Origin: Sporodiniella umbellata
Lineage: Eukaryota; Mucoromycota; Mucoromycetes; Mucorales; Rhizopodaceae
Direction: 5' to 3'
Assembly: GCA_025677835.1 (NCBI GenBank)
Contig: JAIXMR010000095.1
Coordinates: 1-64,000 of the forward strand
Length of the DNA stretch: 64,000 nt
Shown: piece after piece, positions 13,172-23,876 of the stretch
Layout of the letters: every line of letters starts with the position of its first letter
Position numbering within the stretch: the stretch's first letter is position 1
Made by a program: the position numbers and the translations under genes
Notes under the pieces: generated by a model
Databases searched by the model: none
Told to the model about the DNA's origin: nothing
The model's input: only the letters and a program-made list of their open reading frames with translations

Positions 13172-15687
13172 GGTCTTTATTGACTGATTGCCTCTAGTGG
13201 CTTTCCAGTAACTGAAAATTTGAAGTTTGAATCATTTGATCCGTGGAATCTAAACATTATTCCTGTATCCCCTCATTCGTTGTTTACCTTTGTCAAGTCA
13301 GAAAATCATCAATTGATGACACCCTGGCTTTATGTCGGTATGTGTTTTTCTGCCCTAAGCTGGCAAATGGAAGAGCATTCGACTTATTCGGTCAGTTACC
13401 TTCACTGGGGAGAGCCCAAAACGCACTACTCAATACCAAGATCTAGCTTGGAAAATTTTGAGCTAGTCGTAAAAAAGTTTGTACCCGATTTGTTTTATTT
13501 TCAACCGGATTTGATGTGCCAGTCGATTGCTATGTTTAGTCCAGAGGATCTTGTGAAAGAAAATGTTGAAGTATTCGCTACTGAACAGCTACCGGGTCAA
13601 TTTATCGTCACATTTCCCAAAGTGTATCATTCAGAGCTTAATCATGGTGTAGGTACACCTTTTCTTGGTATTCTCGCTAACAGTTTTTTTTTTTTTTTTT
13701 TTTTTTTTTTCTATAGTTCAATTTCAGTGAATCTGTTAATTTTGCACCAGAGGATTGGGTAGAAGATGGCTTAGCTTCTGTCAAACTCTACAAAGAACAC
13801 AAAAAGCCTCCCTGTTTCTCACATGACGAAATGCTTGTTACTGCTGCAGAAGCGATAAAAAATGGCTACAAGCCCAAAACGGATTGGCTAGAGAGTGCTA
13901 TGGCAGAAATGTGTCAACGTGAGCTATCTGAAAGGACCAGGAGCCGATCTCGCAAAATAAAAAATGAGATTGTTTTAGAGGACGACCAAGGTAGAGAGGT
14001 TCAATGCAATTTTTGTCATTGCTTCAATTATTTGTCATATATTACCTGTGCTTGTAAAAGAGTGACTTGTGGTGAGCATATCAAAGATGTAGGTAGTCTC
14101 TATAGAAAGGCTAGTCAAACTAATATTCTAGTCATGTAATTGTCCCCAAGCGTCTAAAACTCTTTATATACGACACCCTGACGAGCAGCTCAAAGAAATT
14201 GCCCGTTCTGTAAAAGACAACTCGTGTACTTCTGACCAGTGGGTGTCCAGGCTTATTTGTTTGATGCAAACCAACCCTAGTGTAGAAGCGCTTATCGCCC
14301 TCCATCAAGAAGGCCTGGACGTGGGCGTATCTGAGGTCCTTCGGGAAAACCTCAAGTGTTTTATTACTATAGTTGAAGAATGGATAGAAAGTGCAAAGAA
14401 TGTCCTGGACCCTACAATCAAAGTTGAGGGAGCATCCCATCGTGTTGAGAAGATTGAAATGCTACAAACGAAAGCAAAAACAATCAACTATAGCTTTGTA
14501 CAAACACCTATGCTAGAAGAATACAAAGAAGCGCTTGAAGCCTATGATCGCTCCATTACCCGCTCTTTGTTAAATACTGATAATGCAGAAGAAAAACACC
14601 GTGTAATCCAACGGGGAGTAGAGCTTGGAGCCGATTCTCAACTGTTTAATAAACTAAAAGAGTCACTAAATTGTAATTCTTGGCAACAGGAAGTCCAAAC
14701 CGCCATATCAAAGACCTATGACCCTAAAGTCTTCAAAGCACTTATCTTAAAAGGAAAAACAATGAAGCTTGAATCTGACCCATGGTACGCTTCTCTACTA
14801 AAGGTTGATCAAAAAGCACAAGGGGCTATACTGTATCTTCAAAGGCTTATAAAGGGTAACGAAAAGATAACATCAGAAATGGAGTACACACTAGATACCC
14901 TGGGTTTGAGCTTGGAGGATCCAAAGCATTCTTTTAGGTTGGATCGGTCGTTGATATTTAGAGCAAAACAAGCCATTGAAGAAAGTAGAAAACTTATGAA
15001 TGAAGTAGACAAGCTCATGAACCAATCCAAAAGGCCTACAGCTGCCGAAGGATTTACGTTATTGGGCAACTGTAGCAAAGCGTCGTTGACATCAGAGCGA
15101 ACAAACCAAATGAAACAAGCTTTAGATGAAGTCCGCCATTGGAATAACGAACTTATTGGTCTGCTTGTGTATGATCAACGGACAAAGCAACGAATGACCT
15201 TACATGAGATGCTACTACATGTAGAGCATGTACTGACAGTATACAACGATCATGACCGAATATGCTTCTGCCGAAGTGAAGACAGAGAAGAAACCATAAA
15301 ATGTGCAGAATGCCATGAGCTGTTTCATGAGGCCTGTGTTGGCATAACAAACCCCAGAGCACACAGTCAGCCTTTCGTTTGCAAAATATGTAAATCACAA
15401 AACGACAATCCTACATTCGAAGATTTCGAGAACCTACTTCTCTCTTCCCATTCCCTTATGTTTTATCCTTACAACTACGAAATGCTCGAGACAATATACA
15501 ACAATTTAGTTCAGTTTAGAAAAATCATACGTAGCTTTTTGAACAGCAGTTTTAATGTGAATGATGTCAGGCGTATTTTGCTATGTATTGAGGGTCTCTG
15601 TGTACAGTTACCTATTGAAACTGGCATCTTAAAAGCAAAAATAAACTGCCTCTCTAAAAGCTCAAACCAAAGTAAGTGACACGCGTG

Positions 15688-15718
<31 letters not shown>

Positions 15719-15833
15719 TTGAGCTAAAATATAAATAGGATTACGCCCACCAACAAGGGTAAGTTTGATCGTCAAACCACCTCTATACATAAGTAAAAAG
15801 AGAAGCTTCCCTGTAGAATTTGAATCAGAATAG
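12053..15833 (+). CDS. KDM5/JARID1-family JmjC protein with altered iron-binding site
   Basis: Chromatin protein of the KDM5 (JARID1, Lid2) family, which normally removes methyl groups from histone H3 Lys4. Model: join(12053..12238, 12302..12662, 12710..13085, 13198..13648, 13717..14088, 14132..15671, 15739..15833), 1126 aa. Domains in order: JmjN (IPTFHPTAEEFQDPL), ARID (exon 2), PHD (CEACLKTQDEANMMLCDGC), JmjC (TPWLYVGMCFSAL, LHWGEPKTHYSIP, TFPKVYHSELNHG), C5HC2 zinc finger (CNFCHCFN, CACKRVTC, CNCPQ), PLU-1-like helical region, and a C-terminal PHD (CFCRSEDREETIKCAEC). The last exon is short; donor GTAAGT at 15672 and a TAG acceptor at 15738 support it. In the JmjC domain the HxE iron motif is Q-M-E (nt about 13361-13371), whereas the later His (YHS) is kept. 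Demethylase activity is therefore doubtful. Confidence 0.93.
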
Positions 15834-16402
15834 ATACAAACATTTCTCTAAACTCATCAACACAAAGTAACCAAAAAAAAAAAAAAAAGCCCCCTCTTTT
15901 GTTTACGCACTATAACAACCTGTAAATTCAATACCTCTAATATATTCTTATAAGTAAAGACTTAAGCCTTTATACATTATATACATGCTATAGCACTATA
16001 AAGTTGAGAGTTTTTTTTTTTTTGAGAAAAACTTTAAAGCCTCTTTTAACATCAACCTATTACCTTTAGTACGGTTCTGTAAAACATCGAGATTGCATTA
16101 GAACTTTTTATCTTTTTATACTCTTTTTTTTTTTTTTGGAAAGTAAACTATCAAAGTGCAAAAGTCTGCCTTTATTTCAAGTTTTTTTTGTTATAAATTA
16201 TTTTATTAGCACAATAGTAAAGACACTGTTATCAAAAGGAGTTAAAATAAAGGGAAAATAAAGCATTTTTATAATTTGTTTAGTTGAACTGTGTTGTTAG
16301 AAAGAAAGTAAAAGGCAGTTTATTAGCCTCAGTGTTTATTTTGTACAAAATCTAAAAAGATTTTATTTGGTTTCTTGTATACAACCGGTTTCAGTAACAA
16401 CG
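15834..16402. other. AT-rich spacer, left edge of the repeat island
   Basis: About 570 nt with no gene I can support. It contains several T and A homopolymers of 10-17 nt. Recognisable similarity to the arm repeats (3' flank of gene X) starts at about 16403. Confidence 0.5.
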
Positions 16403-16564
16403 GTTAGAGGAAGGGAGGCAGTCAGGGTCAGAGGGTAGCGGATTTAGAGATGGAAATGAATGTTAAATGGTATAGAGGGAGCGGAAGAAAAATGACAATG
16501 ACTAATAAGGCCCCAAGACAGAAGGAGGGTACAGCTATGAAGAGACTAGCTCTTCATAGAGTAC

Positions 16565-16963
16565 TTACTCACTCAACCTTTTACAGGGCCTTTCTTCGGC
16601 CTTGTCATTATCCTCACGCTTTCTTTTGAGCTGAGCCTGACTACACCCCTCTTCCAGTCGGGCTCTTCTTCCCTTCGCTTCTTGCTCCACTTGAGCTGCT
16701 GCACGCTTTGCGAGTCGTGCAGAGCAAACGAGTAGTCTGATAAAAATATTAGAAGAGAAGTTTAAAAACGTCAAACACATTGTCTACCTGTTTACTTGTC
16801 GTCTCCTTATTAAAGGTACGTTTTTCTTTACTACTACAGTATTTTTTTCGCCCAATACATCTTTAACCGTAGTCTTTGTACTTTTCATTTCGGTTTCCTT
16901 TTTTGCGGAGAGCTTGTAGATTTTTAAATAATATTTCATACTATCAGCAGAAGACATGTTCAT
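16565..16963 (-). CDS. Gene X, copy L1: small basic protein of unknown function
   Basis: Unrecognised. Model: complement(join(16565..16736, 16788..16963)), 115 aa, intron 51 nt with GTAGAC donor and TCAG acceptor. Exon 1 encodes MNMSSADSMKYYLKIYKLSA and then a Lys-rich stretch ending in VPLIRRRQVN. Exon 2 encodes an Arg/Ala/Glu-rich helix (RLAKRAAAQVEQEAKGRRAR) and a basic/acidic tail (LKRKREDNDKAEE), which could be a nuclear localisation signal. The same two-exon organisation is kept in all five copies, and this copy is the most diverged of them. Exon 1 is of the same type as copy R2 and unlike R1, L2 and L3. The gene lies head-to-head with gene Y about 1.36 kb away. It is judged real because frame and splice sites are preserved across diverged paralogues. 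Confidence 0.6.
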
Positions 16964-18198
16964 TTTTGCAAATAAAGATAGAGGAAAGAAAAGAAGAAGA
17001 AAAAAAAGTAAGGGTAATCTTATTAGTATGATTGTGTTTTTTTTTTTCATTTTTTTCCTTTGCTTTTCTTTTTTTTTTTTTTTTTTTGGTTTGGATAGTA
17101 TGTCTATCGCATGAATGTTATTTTCGCCTCATTACTGACTCATGTATTACAAGAAAATAAAAAATAAAATAAAAATAAAACTAAAGAGCAGAAGCGTTTC
17201 ATGGGCAGTCAATGTATAGGGTACTGTACTGCAATTTTTATTACCATACATTTGCTTTTTTTTTTTTTGTTTTTATTTTATTTTATTTTATTTTTACTTT
17301 GGCTTGTTTTCTTTACTTCCTTTGCTTTTCGTTTTTTTTTTTGCAAGTAACCGGAAAGCACACGCCGTTTTATGTAAAGACTATTCTTATCACTGATTTT
17401 TCAAGTGCCGTGTAACTAAGCTTTAAACTGAACCCTGACAAAAAAACAGACGTATTACGAAATCAGGTGAAAACTATTTTAAAACACTGTTACACTTTTT
17501 TTGTATCTCAGATGTACAGGAAAGGAAACGTAAAAAAGAAAAAGAAAAAAAAAAAAATTAGTGCCTGTTTACCTTTCCCCTCGCCTTTTTTTGTTGTGCA
17601 TATGTACTTTATATATAATAGTTGCTCAGAGATCAAGTTTTGTTTGCTGTAAGGTGGAAAAAAAAAAAAGAGTCAAAGAAAGTAAAAAGGTGATAAAAGA
17701 AAAGAGACCGTCAAAAAAAAAAAAAAGATGATCTTCATGCATTTTGTTTTACTGAGGGAACACAAACTACTTGGAATCCTAGGGTTTTCGTTTTAGGCAA
17801 AAACTAATATTTTGTCTTTGCTTTTTTTTTTTTAAAGTTTGCCCAACACCAAGAGTGACCCTTGAAAAAAAAAAGGAGAGAAAGGAAACACATAGAGCGC
17901 TGGTTATGAGCTTTCATTTACGTAATAAATAAACAAAAGGTTGAAAAACAGTATACGGTTTTGATCATCAAAGAGAAAAGACAATAGAAAAAAGACGCGT
18001 ATACTATTAATACAGTTGAAAACTACTATGGATATAAAACTGATTGTTGCTACGCGTAATAAGCCGTCTTTACTTTTCATCACTCTAGTAAAGAATCCAA
18101 TATTCACATGAGTGTTGCACAGTTTTTTTTTATCGTATTTGCAAAGAATAGTTTTCGATTATTGGTCTAGATAAACACCCAAGCCGCTAACATCTAAC

Positions 18199-18250
18199 AG
18201 TAACGCGATGGGAGCGTAACGTGTATATTATGTGGGTATTTCGCGTTACT
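18199..18250. promoter_or_regulatory. Conserved inverted repeat upstream of gene Y
   Basis: Ten-base arms AGTAACGCGA (18199-18208) and TCGCGTTACT (18241-18250) surround a 32-nt spacer that contains another CGTAAC core. The site ends about 72 nt before the gene Y ATG and recurs in the other four copies (for example 22067-22118). In the diverged R2 and L3 copies it survives unchanged while nearby sequence has altered, which suggests a binding site or hairpin under constraint. The function is inferred from position only. Confidence 0.45.
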
Positions 18251-18321
18251 TTTGTTTTTTTTTCTTTTCTCTTTATCATCATTCAGCTATTTTTTATTTT
18301 ATATTTTTAAACGCAAACAAA

Positions 18322-18796
18322 ATGAATACACAAAGGTAAAATGAGTAAAGTTTTGCACGAATAATTCTCATGTATTCTAACTTCTAACATTAACCCACTT
18401 ACAAGCCTGAAAAGAAAAAGAGGCGATGACGAGGAAGAAGTCTTGCCGCCTAACAAGCGGCAAAAAGTTGCCTCCGACTGCCAGGAGGCAATAAAGGTGG
18501 CTAGGGAGTTTGACGAGAGTTCTTGGGACTCTGACTCCTCCCTTCCCCTTGATTCAGAGACTGATGACACGTCGGAAAGTACCCATTTATTCTCTGATGG
18601 GTGGCAAAGTTCATCTAGCGATGGGCTAGATTCTTTCATCCCAAGTGATGGGACTGAGAATGACTCTGAGTATAGCTCAGGGGATGAATCCTCAGTATAT
18701 TACACTGCACCAGAGTTTAACTCTGGTTATATCAGTGACGAAGGGTCAGCTTTTACAGCTTCCTCCGACGACGAGTCAGCCTCTGAATCAGATTAA
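18322..18796 (+). CDS. Gene Y, copy L1: acidic Ser/Asp/Glu-rich protein with basic head
   Basis: Unrecognised. Model: join(18322..18335, 18406..18796), 134 aa. A five-codon first exon (MNTQ plus a split Ser) ends at donor GTAAAA; exon 2 starts after TTACAAG and gives LKRKRGDDEEEVLPPNKRQK, a bipartite nuclear-localisation-like head at residues 6-25. The rest is highly acidic with repeated Ser-Asp/Glu runs (FDESSWDSDSSLPLDSETDD, YSSGDESSVYYTAPEF, ASSDDESASESD), as seen in transactivation or histone-binding tails and CK2 substrates. Without exon 1 the long frame has no ATG. Copies R1, L2, R2 and L3 share the structure but differ in blocks of residues. Function unknown; nuclear location is inferred. 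Confidence 0.6.
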
Positions 18797-19006
18797 ATAT
18801 ATATATACACACACGTATATATATATATATATATTTTTTAAAAAAAGTACTAAAAGTACACCTAAGCACAACAATGTGTTTGTCTCAATAAAACAAACAG
18901 CAGGGCTGTTTTCTCTCTCTCTCTCTCTCTCTCTTTTTTATTTTTTTTTTTATTTTATCTTTTGGTTTACTATCTACTACGACTTATAAAGTATACGAGA
19001 AGTCTG

Positions 19007-21310
19007 GATCAAATTATTATCTATAAATTCTTTAGTATATAAAGCGCAACGTATGTTTGGTAGTTTTACAAATAGGAGATTGAGACGAACATCACAGTGA
19101 AGAACTTAAAAAGTTATAAAGAAGTTTATAGCATTTAACATCACTCATCTTTTTGATTAGGCTATATCAAGCTTTTTAGTCTTTAGTCGCTCAAAATACC
19201 TTTCAGCGGTGTTTTTTTTTCTTTTTCTTTTTTTTCTTGCAAACAATATGATTTTACTTAAAATTGGTATATAGGTAGTTAAAGTCATAATGGGAATGCC
19301 ACATTACATTGAGAGGTATGCATTTATTTTGGGCTTATATTTTATTATTGAATGAGAATCTGAGAGATTGGTTCATATGCCTTCTACGGGACTTTGTCAA
19401 AAATTCGATAAGGGTATAAGTAGCCAAAGCGTACTGCTATATGGGCAAATTGTTTGGGCAAATCGGTATTAAGTAACTTATGTTTTCTGTTTAATTCAAG
19501 CATAACTGATCTACTTTATCTTAAGAGGCCATAATTGCAGACAAGTACAGCTTAAGATGTACGAGTTTTTATCGCAGAATACAAGCTTGAAAGGTAATAT
19601 TCACACACTAAAGGATTTGTCAGGTCTGGTGTGGTAGCGTCGCAGTCTTCTGCGATATAAATATTTCTAGCTGTGGGCGAAAAAACCGCCCTGAACAGAA
19701 ATGAGTTCAGACCGTCAGGCTCGTAAGCCGTTTGATGTATAAATGGTTATCGACATGGTTTTCTTCGGAAGAACTCAAGGTGAGCAATCATACGAGGGAG
19801 CGTAGGGACGGTATGGCTTTCTATGTTACAAAGTGATCAGAGCATCAGACAAAGAGTTGCTGCGTATCTGAGCCTGGGATAAGGCTTATGATTTTGGATT
19901 GAGTGTCGTATACAAAAAAAGCGGTTGGTAGAGCGATCACTAAGGATCTGTGTTTAAAACCAGCATATGTCAAGAAAAATCTCGAAAGCGCATCCAATCG
20001 GCAGGGTCAGAAAGACATCCAAATTTTAGAGTGTCATTTTGTTCTTACCCAGGGTTAGTAATCCAATAATATCAAGTAATAATGGTACTAAAGATCCGAA
20101 CTGTGTGTGCCTGTGTAATTTACGAAAGGATCGAAAGAAAAGAGAAAATCCGGCCTTGGAGTTTACAGAGTATTAACGGTAAATGAAGCCCTTCAAGACA
20201 GGTTGACTGCATGAGTTGTAGTTTACATCGGTAAATATTTGGCATGGCTACCTTAATTGCAGCGTTTGTCACTGTACAACCAGGTTTAATAGGCCAAGGT
20301 CACCTTCCGCAATTGGTTGACACAGTAAGGCGTGTTTGAAAACCAGTTTCAGTTCTCGACACACAAACTAATATATATATATGAGAGAATACAGCTTTGA
20401 AAGTGTTTATAGAGAGACAGAAAACTAAATAGATATCGGATTTTTGATACAGTAAGAGAATTAACCCCTCCCCATGTGACTCCTCAATAACAGCCGTTTA
20501 GTGGTTATTCTGAAGCGGGCGTATTATTGGGTAGAGGCAAAACAGTTTCTCAATAGTAGCATGGAAATAAGCGAAAAAATCAACTAAACTTAAGTTGGTT
20601 TATCTTTCAAGAACTTCAAACCTTTGCAGAAGTAAAAATTTACAAAGTGCATACTATTGACTCTATGACTCCTATCGGACATGTGAAACAAACCAAAGAG
20701 CACGTGACTTCTATTCTTTTTGACAGACAGTTACATTGACCCTTTTAAAGAAAAAGCTGTATTATGATGGGTACAGCATATGATACTTCCTTACCTTCCT
20801 CTCATTTGAACTGTTAAATAGAGTACAATCTTGAACAATTTTCTGTAGCCTACTCATGAGCTGAATGAGGTCAAAGGTTTTAGCTTTTTAAGCTCTTCAA
20901 TGTGGTAATTGCCTTGATCTTGTACTTGAAAGTAAACGCAACTGGATACTTTGCTAACAAGTTGTTGCTCACGCACTGTTAGCTATTTACTAGTAAACTT
21001 TTCAGTTGGTTGTTTTTTAGTACTGGAAGAAATATCTGTGTTATAGATTGATCCATAACTGGCTGCATTCAAGGTTTTTAACAGCACGTTCTAGTTACGC
21101 CATTGTCGCTTTGTGTTTAATATATAGCTCTATGAAAAAAAACATAGACCAGATGATAGTATGACACTTCTGAAGCGAATAGTATGGAATATATTGTTTC
21201 AAAGTTTTGCTTCCAATCTGAAAATTTAGCCAAAAAACTTCATTAACAGCGTCATTAACTTTACAAACCATACCTTGAATACAAACGTATTTCGTAAGGA
21301 CGTGATATGT
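19007..21310 (+). repeat. Loop segment, copy 1 (between inverted arms L1 and R1)
   Basis: About 2.3 kb that recurs in the same orientation at about 35744-38049 with only scattered differences by eye. No open frame longer than 60 codons and no splice-supported gene is seen, so it appears non-coding. Around 19921-19965 there is a tRNA A-box-like string (GGTTGGTAGAGCG). A diverged version of the first 200 nt follows arm L3 at about 48840-49030. Confidence 0.8.
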
Positions 21311-21520
21311 TCAGACTTCTCGTATACTTTATAAGTCGTAGTAGATAGTAAACCAAAAGATAAAATAAAAAAAAAATAAAAAAGAGAGAGAGAGAGAGAG
21401 AGAGAAAACAGCCCTGCTGTTTGTTTTATTGAGACAAACACATTGTTGTGCTTAGGTGTACTTTTAGTACTTTTTTTAAAAAATATATATATATATATAT
21501 ACGTGTGTGTATATATATAT

Positions 21521-21995
21521 TTAATCTGATTCAGAGGCTGACTCGTCGTCGGAGGAAGCTGTAAAAGCTGACCCTTCGTCACTGATATAACCAGAGTTAA
21601 ACTCTGGTGCAGTGTAATATACTGAGGATTCATCCCCTGAGCTATACTCAGAGTCATTCTCAGTCCCATCACTTGGGATGAAAGAATCTAGCCCATCGCT
21701 AGATGAACTTTGCCACCCATCAGAGAATAAATGGGTACTTTCCGACGTGTCATCAGTCTCTGAATCAAGGGGAAGGGAGGAGTCAGAGTCCCAAGAACTC
21801 TCGTCAAACTCCCTAGCCACCTTTATTGCCTCCTGGCAGTCGGAGGCAACTTTTTGCCGCTTGTTAGGCGGCAAGACTTCTTCCTCGTCATCGCCTCTTT
21901 TTCTTTTCAGGCTTGTAAGTGGGTTAATGTTAGAAGTTAGAATACATGAGAATTATTCGTGCAAAACTTTACTCATTTTACCTTTGTGTATTCAT
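21521..21995 (-). CDS. Gene Y, copy R1
   Basis: Model: complement(join(21521..21911, 21982..21995)), 134 aa. By eye its protein is identical to copy L1, including the KRKR/PPNKRQK head and the ASESD end. The identity of L1 and R1, despite being an inverted pair separated by 2.3 kb, suggests recent duplication or gene conversion. Function unknown. Confidence 0.6.
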
Positions 21996-23353
21996 TTTGT
22001 TTGCGTTTAAAAATATAAAATAAAAAATAGCTGAATGATGATAAAGAGAAAAGAAAAAAAAACAAAAGTAACGCGAAATACCCACATAATATACACGTTA
22101 CGCTCCCATCGCGTTACTGTTAGATGTTAGCGGCTTGGGTGTTTATCTAGACCAATAATCGAAAACTATTCTTTGCAAATACGATAAAAAAAAACTGTGC
22201 AACACTCATGTGAATATTGGATTCTTTACTAGAGTGATGAAAAGTAAAGACGGCTTATTACGCGTAGCAACAATCAGTTTTATATCCATAGTAGTTTTCA
22301 ACTGTATTAATAGTATACGCGTCTTTTTTCTATTGTCTTTTCTCTTTGATGATCAAAACCGTATACTGTTTTTCAACCTTTTGTTTATTTATTACGTAAA
22401 TGAAAGCTCATAACCAGCGCTCTATGTGTTTCCTTTCTCTCCTTTTTTTTTTCAAGGGTCACTCTTGGTGTTGGGCAAACTTTAAAAAAAAAAAAGCAAA
22501 GACAAAATATTAGTTTTTGCCTAAAACGAAAACCCTAGGATTCCAAGTAGTTTGTGTTCCCTCAGTAAAACAAAATGCATGAAGATCATCTTTTTTTTTT
22601 TTTGACGGTCTCTTTTCTTTTATCACCTTTTTACTTTCTTTGACTCTTTTTTTTTTTCCACCTTACAGCAAACAAAACTTGATCTCTGAGCAACTATTAT
22701 ATATAAAGTACATATGCACAACAAAAAAAGGCGAGGGGAAAGGTAAACAGGCACTAATTTTTTTTTTTTCTTTTTCTTTTTTACGTTTCCTTTCCTGTAC
22801 ATCTGAGATACAAAAAAAGTGTAACAGTGTTTTAAAATAGTTTTCACCTGATTTCGTAATACGTCTGTTTTTTTGTCAGGGTTCAGTTTAAAGCTTAGTT
22901 ACACGGCACTTGAAAAATCAGTGATAAGAATAGTCTTTACATAAAACGGCGTGTGCTTTCCGGTTACTTGCAAAAAAAAAAACGAAAAGCAAAGGAAGTA
23001 AAGAAAACAAGCCAAAGTAAAAATAAAATAAAATAAAATAAAAACAAAAAAAAAAAAAGCAAATGTATGGTAATAAAAATTGCAGTACAGTACCCTATAC
23101 ATTGACTGCCCATGAAACGCTTCTGCTCTTTAGTTTTATTTTTATTTTATTTTTTATTTTCTTGTAATACATGAGTCAGTAATGAGGCGAAAATAACATT
23201 CATGCGATAGACATACTATCCAAACCAAAAAAAAAAAAAAAAAAAAAAAAAAAGAAAAGCAAAGGAAAAAAATGGAAAAAAAAACACAATCATACTAGTA
23301 AGATTACCTTTCCTTTTTTTTTTTGTTTCTTTTCTTTTCTCTATATTTACAAA

Positions 23354-23682
23354 ATGAAAACGTCTTCCGATAAAACGATTAGTCTTTGTTTAAAGCTTAA
23401 CAAAATTTCCACTGACAAGAAAAGAAAAATGGAGACAAAAAAATCAGTCCCTTTAATACAAAGGGTGTTTATCAAAAAGTAAGTTAGTAACTTTTTTTCT
23501 ATTAGTGTTTAATGTTTTTTAGCATCATGTATAACACATGGCGAGCAGCGGTCAAAGCCGACCGCAAGGAAGAGAAGCGGATGGCTCGCTTGGAGAAGAA
23601 GCGCAGTCGGGGTCAACCCAAAAGAAAGCGCGAAGAAGATGACATTGCTGAAGAAAGACTCCACAAAAGACAGAGAGTATAA
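23354..23682 (+). CDS. Gene X, copy R1
   Basis: Unrecognised. Model: join(23354..23478, 23523..23682), 94 aa, 44-nt intron with GTAAGT donor and TTTTTTAG acceptor. Exon 1 is of the short type, starting MKTSSDKTISLCLKLNKIS and ending PLIQRVFIK. Exon 2 runs from NIMYNTWRAAVKADRKEEKR through KKRSRGQPKRKREEDD to the end HKRQRV. It shares with copies L1/R2 the SSxD start, a Lys-rich middle, P-L-I-x-R before the intron and the KRKRE tail, but is shorter. Strongly basic, probably nuclear or nucleic-acid binding (inference). Confidence 0.6.
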
Positions 23683-23876
23683 ACGTTCTCTGTCTTGGAG
23701 CCTTATTTGGTATTGTCATTTTTCTTCCGCTCCCTCTATACCATTTTGCATTCATTTTCATCTCTAAAATCCGCTACCCTCTTGACTCTGGCTGCCTTCC
23801 TCCAACCCCATTCCTTCATAATCTCAAATAAAAAACCTAAATGAAAATACAAAAATTTTCATTTGTTACAAAACAA

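Larger units (their letters stand above)
16403..19006 (+). repeat. Arm L1 of the inverted/tandem repeat complex (X/Y gene pair)
   Basis: First of five copies of a roughly 2.0-2.6 kb segment. From about 17005 to 19006 it is nearly identical to the reverse complement of 21311-23310 (paired positions sum to about 40317). It is also nearly identical, in direct orientation, to about 33740-35743 and 46830-48740. The part left of 17005, which includes gene X, is a clearly diverged paralogue of the other copies, so this is the old edge of the array. The arm carries gene X on the minus strand and gene Y on the plus strand, starts facing away from each other. Confidence 0.9.
21311..23876 (-). repeat. 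Arm R1, inverted copy
   Basis: Reverse-complement copy of the X/Y arm. It pairs with L1 on its left side (21311-23310). Over its whole length, including the 3' flank of gene X to about 23876, it also pairs with L2 (33163-35743). It therefore forms an inverted repeat around both the 2.3-kb loop and the U segment. Confidence 0.9.

Noticed and set aside
17212..17415. 67-codon Phe-rich frame between X and Y in every arm
   Set aside because: It is made of translated T-rich homopolymers and differs in length between copies because of run-length changes.
17904..18107. 67-codon frame between genes X and Y, present in all arms
   Set aside because: It has no ATG (GTG only), is mostly low-complexity hydrophobic sequence, and its conservation is explained by the arms being recent duplicates.
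18645..18989. Second frame overlapping gene Y (about 114 codons)
   Set aside because: It is a shadow of gene Y continuing into an AT microsatellite; gene Y has the splice-supported start and the biased composition of a real acidic protein.
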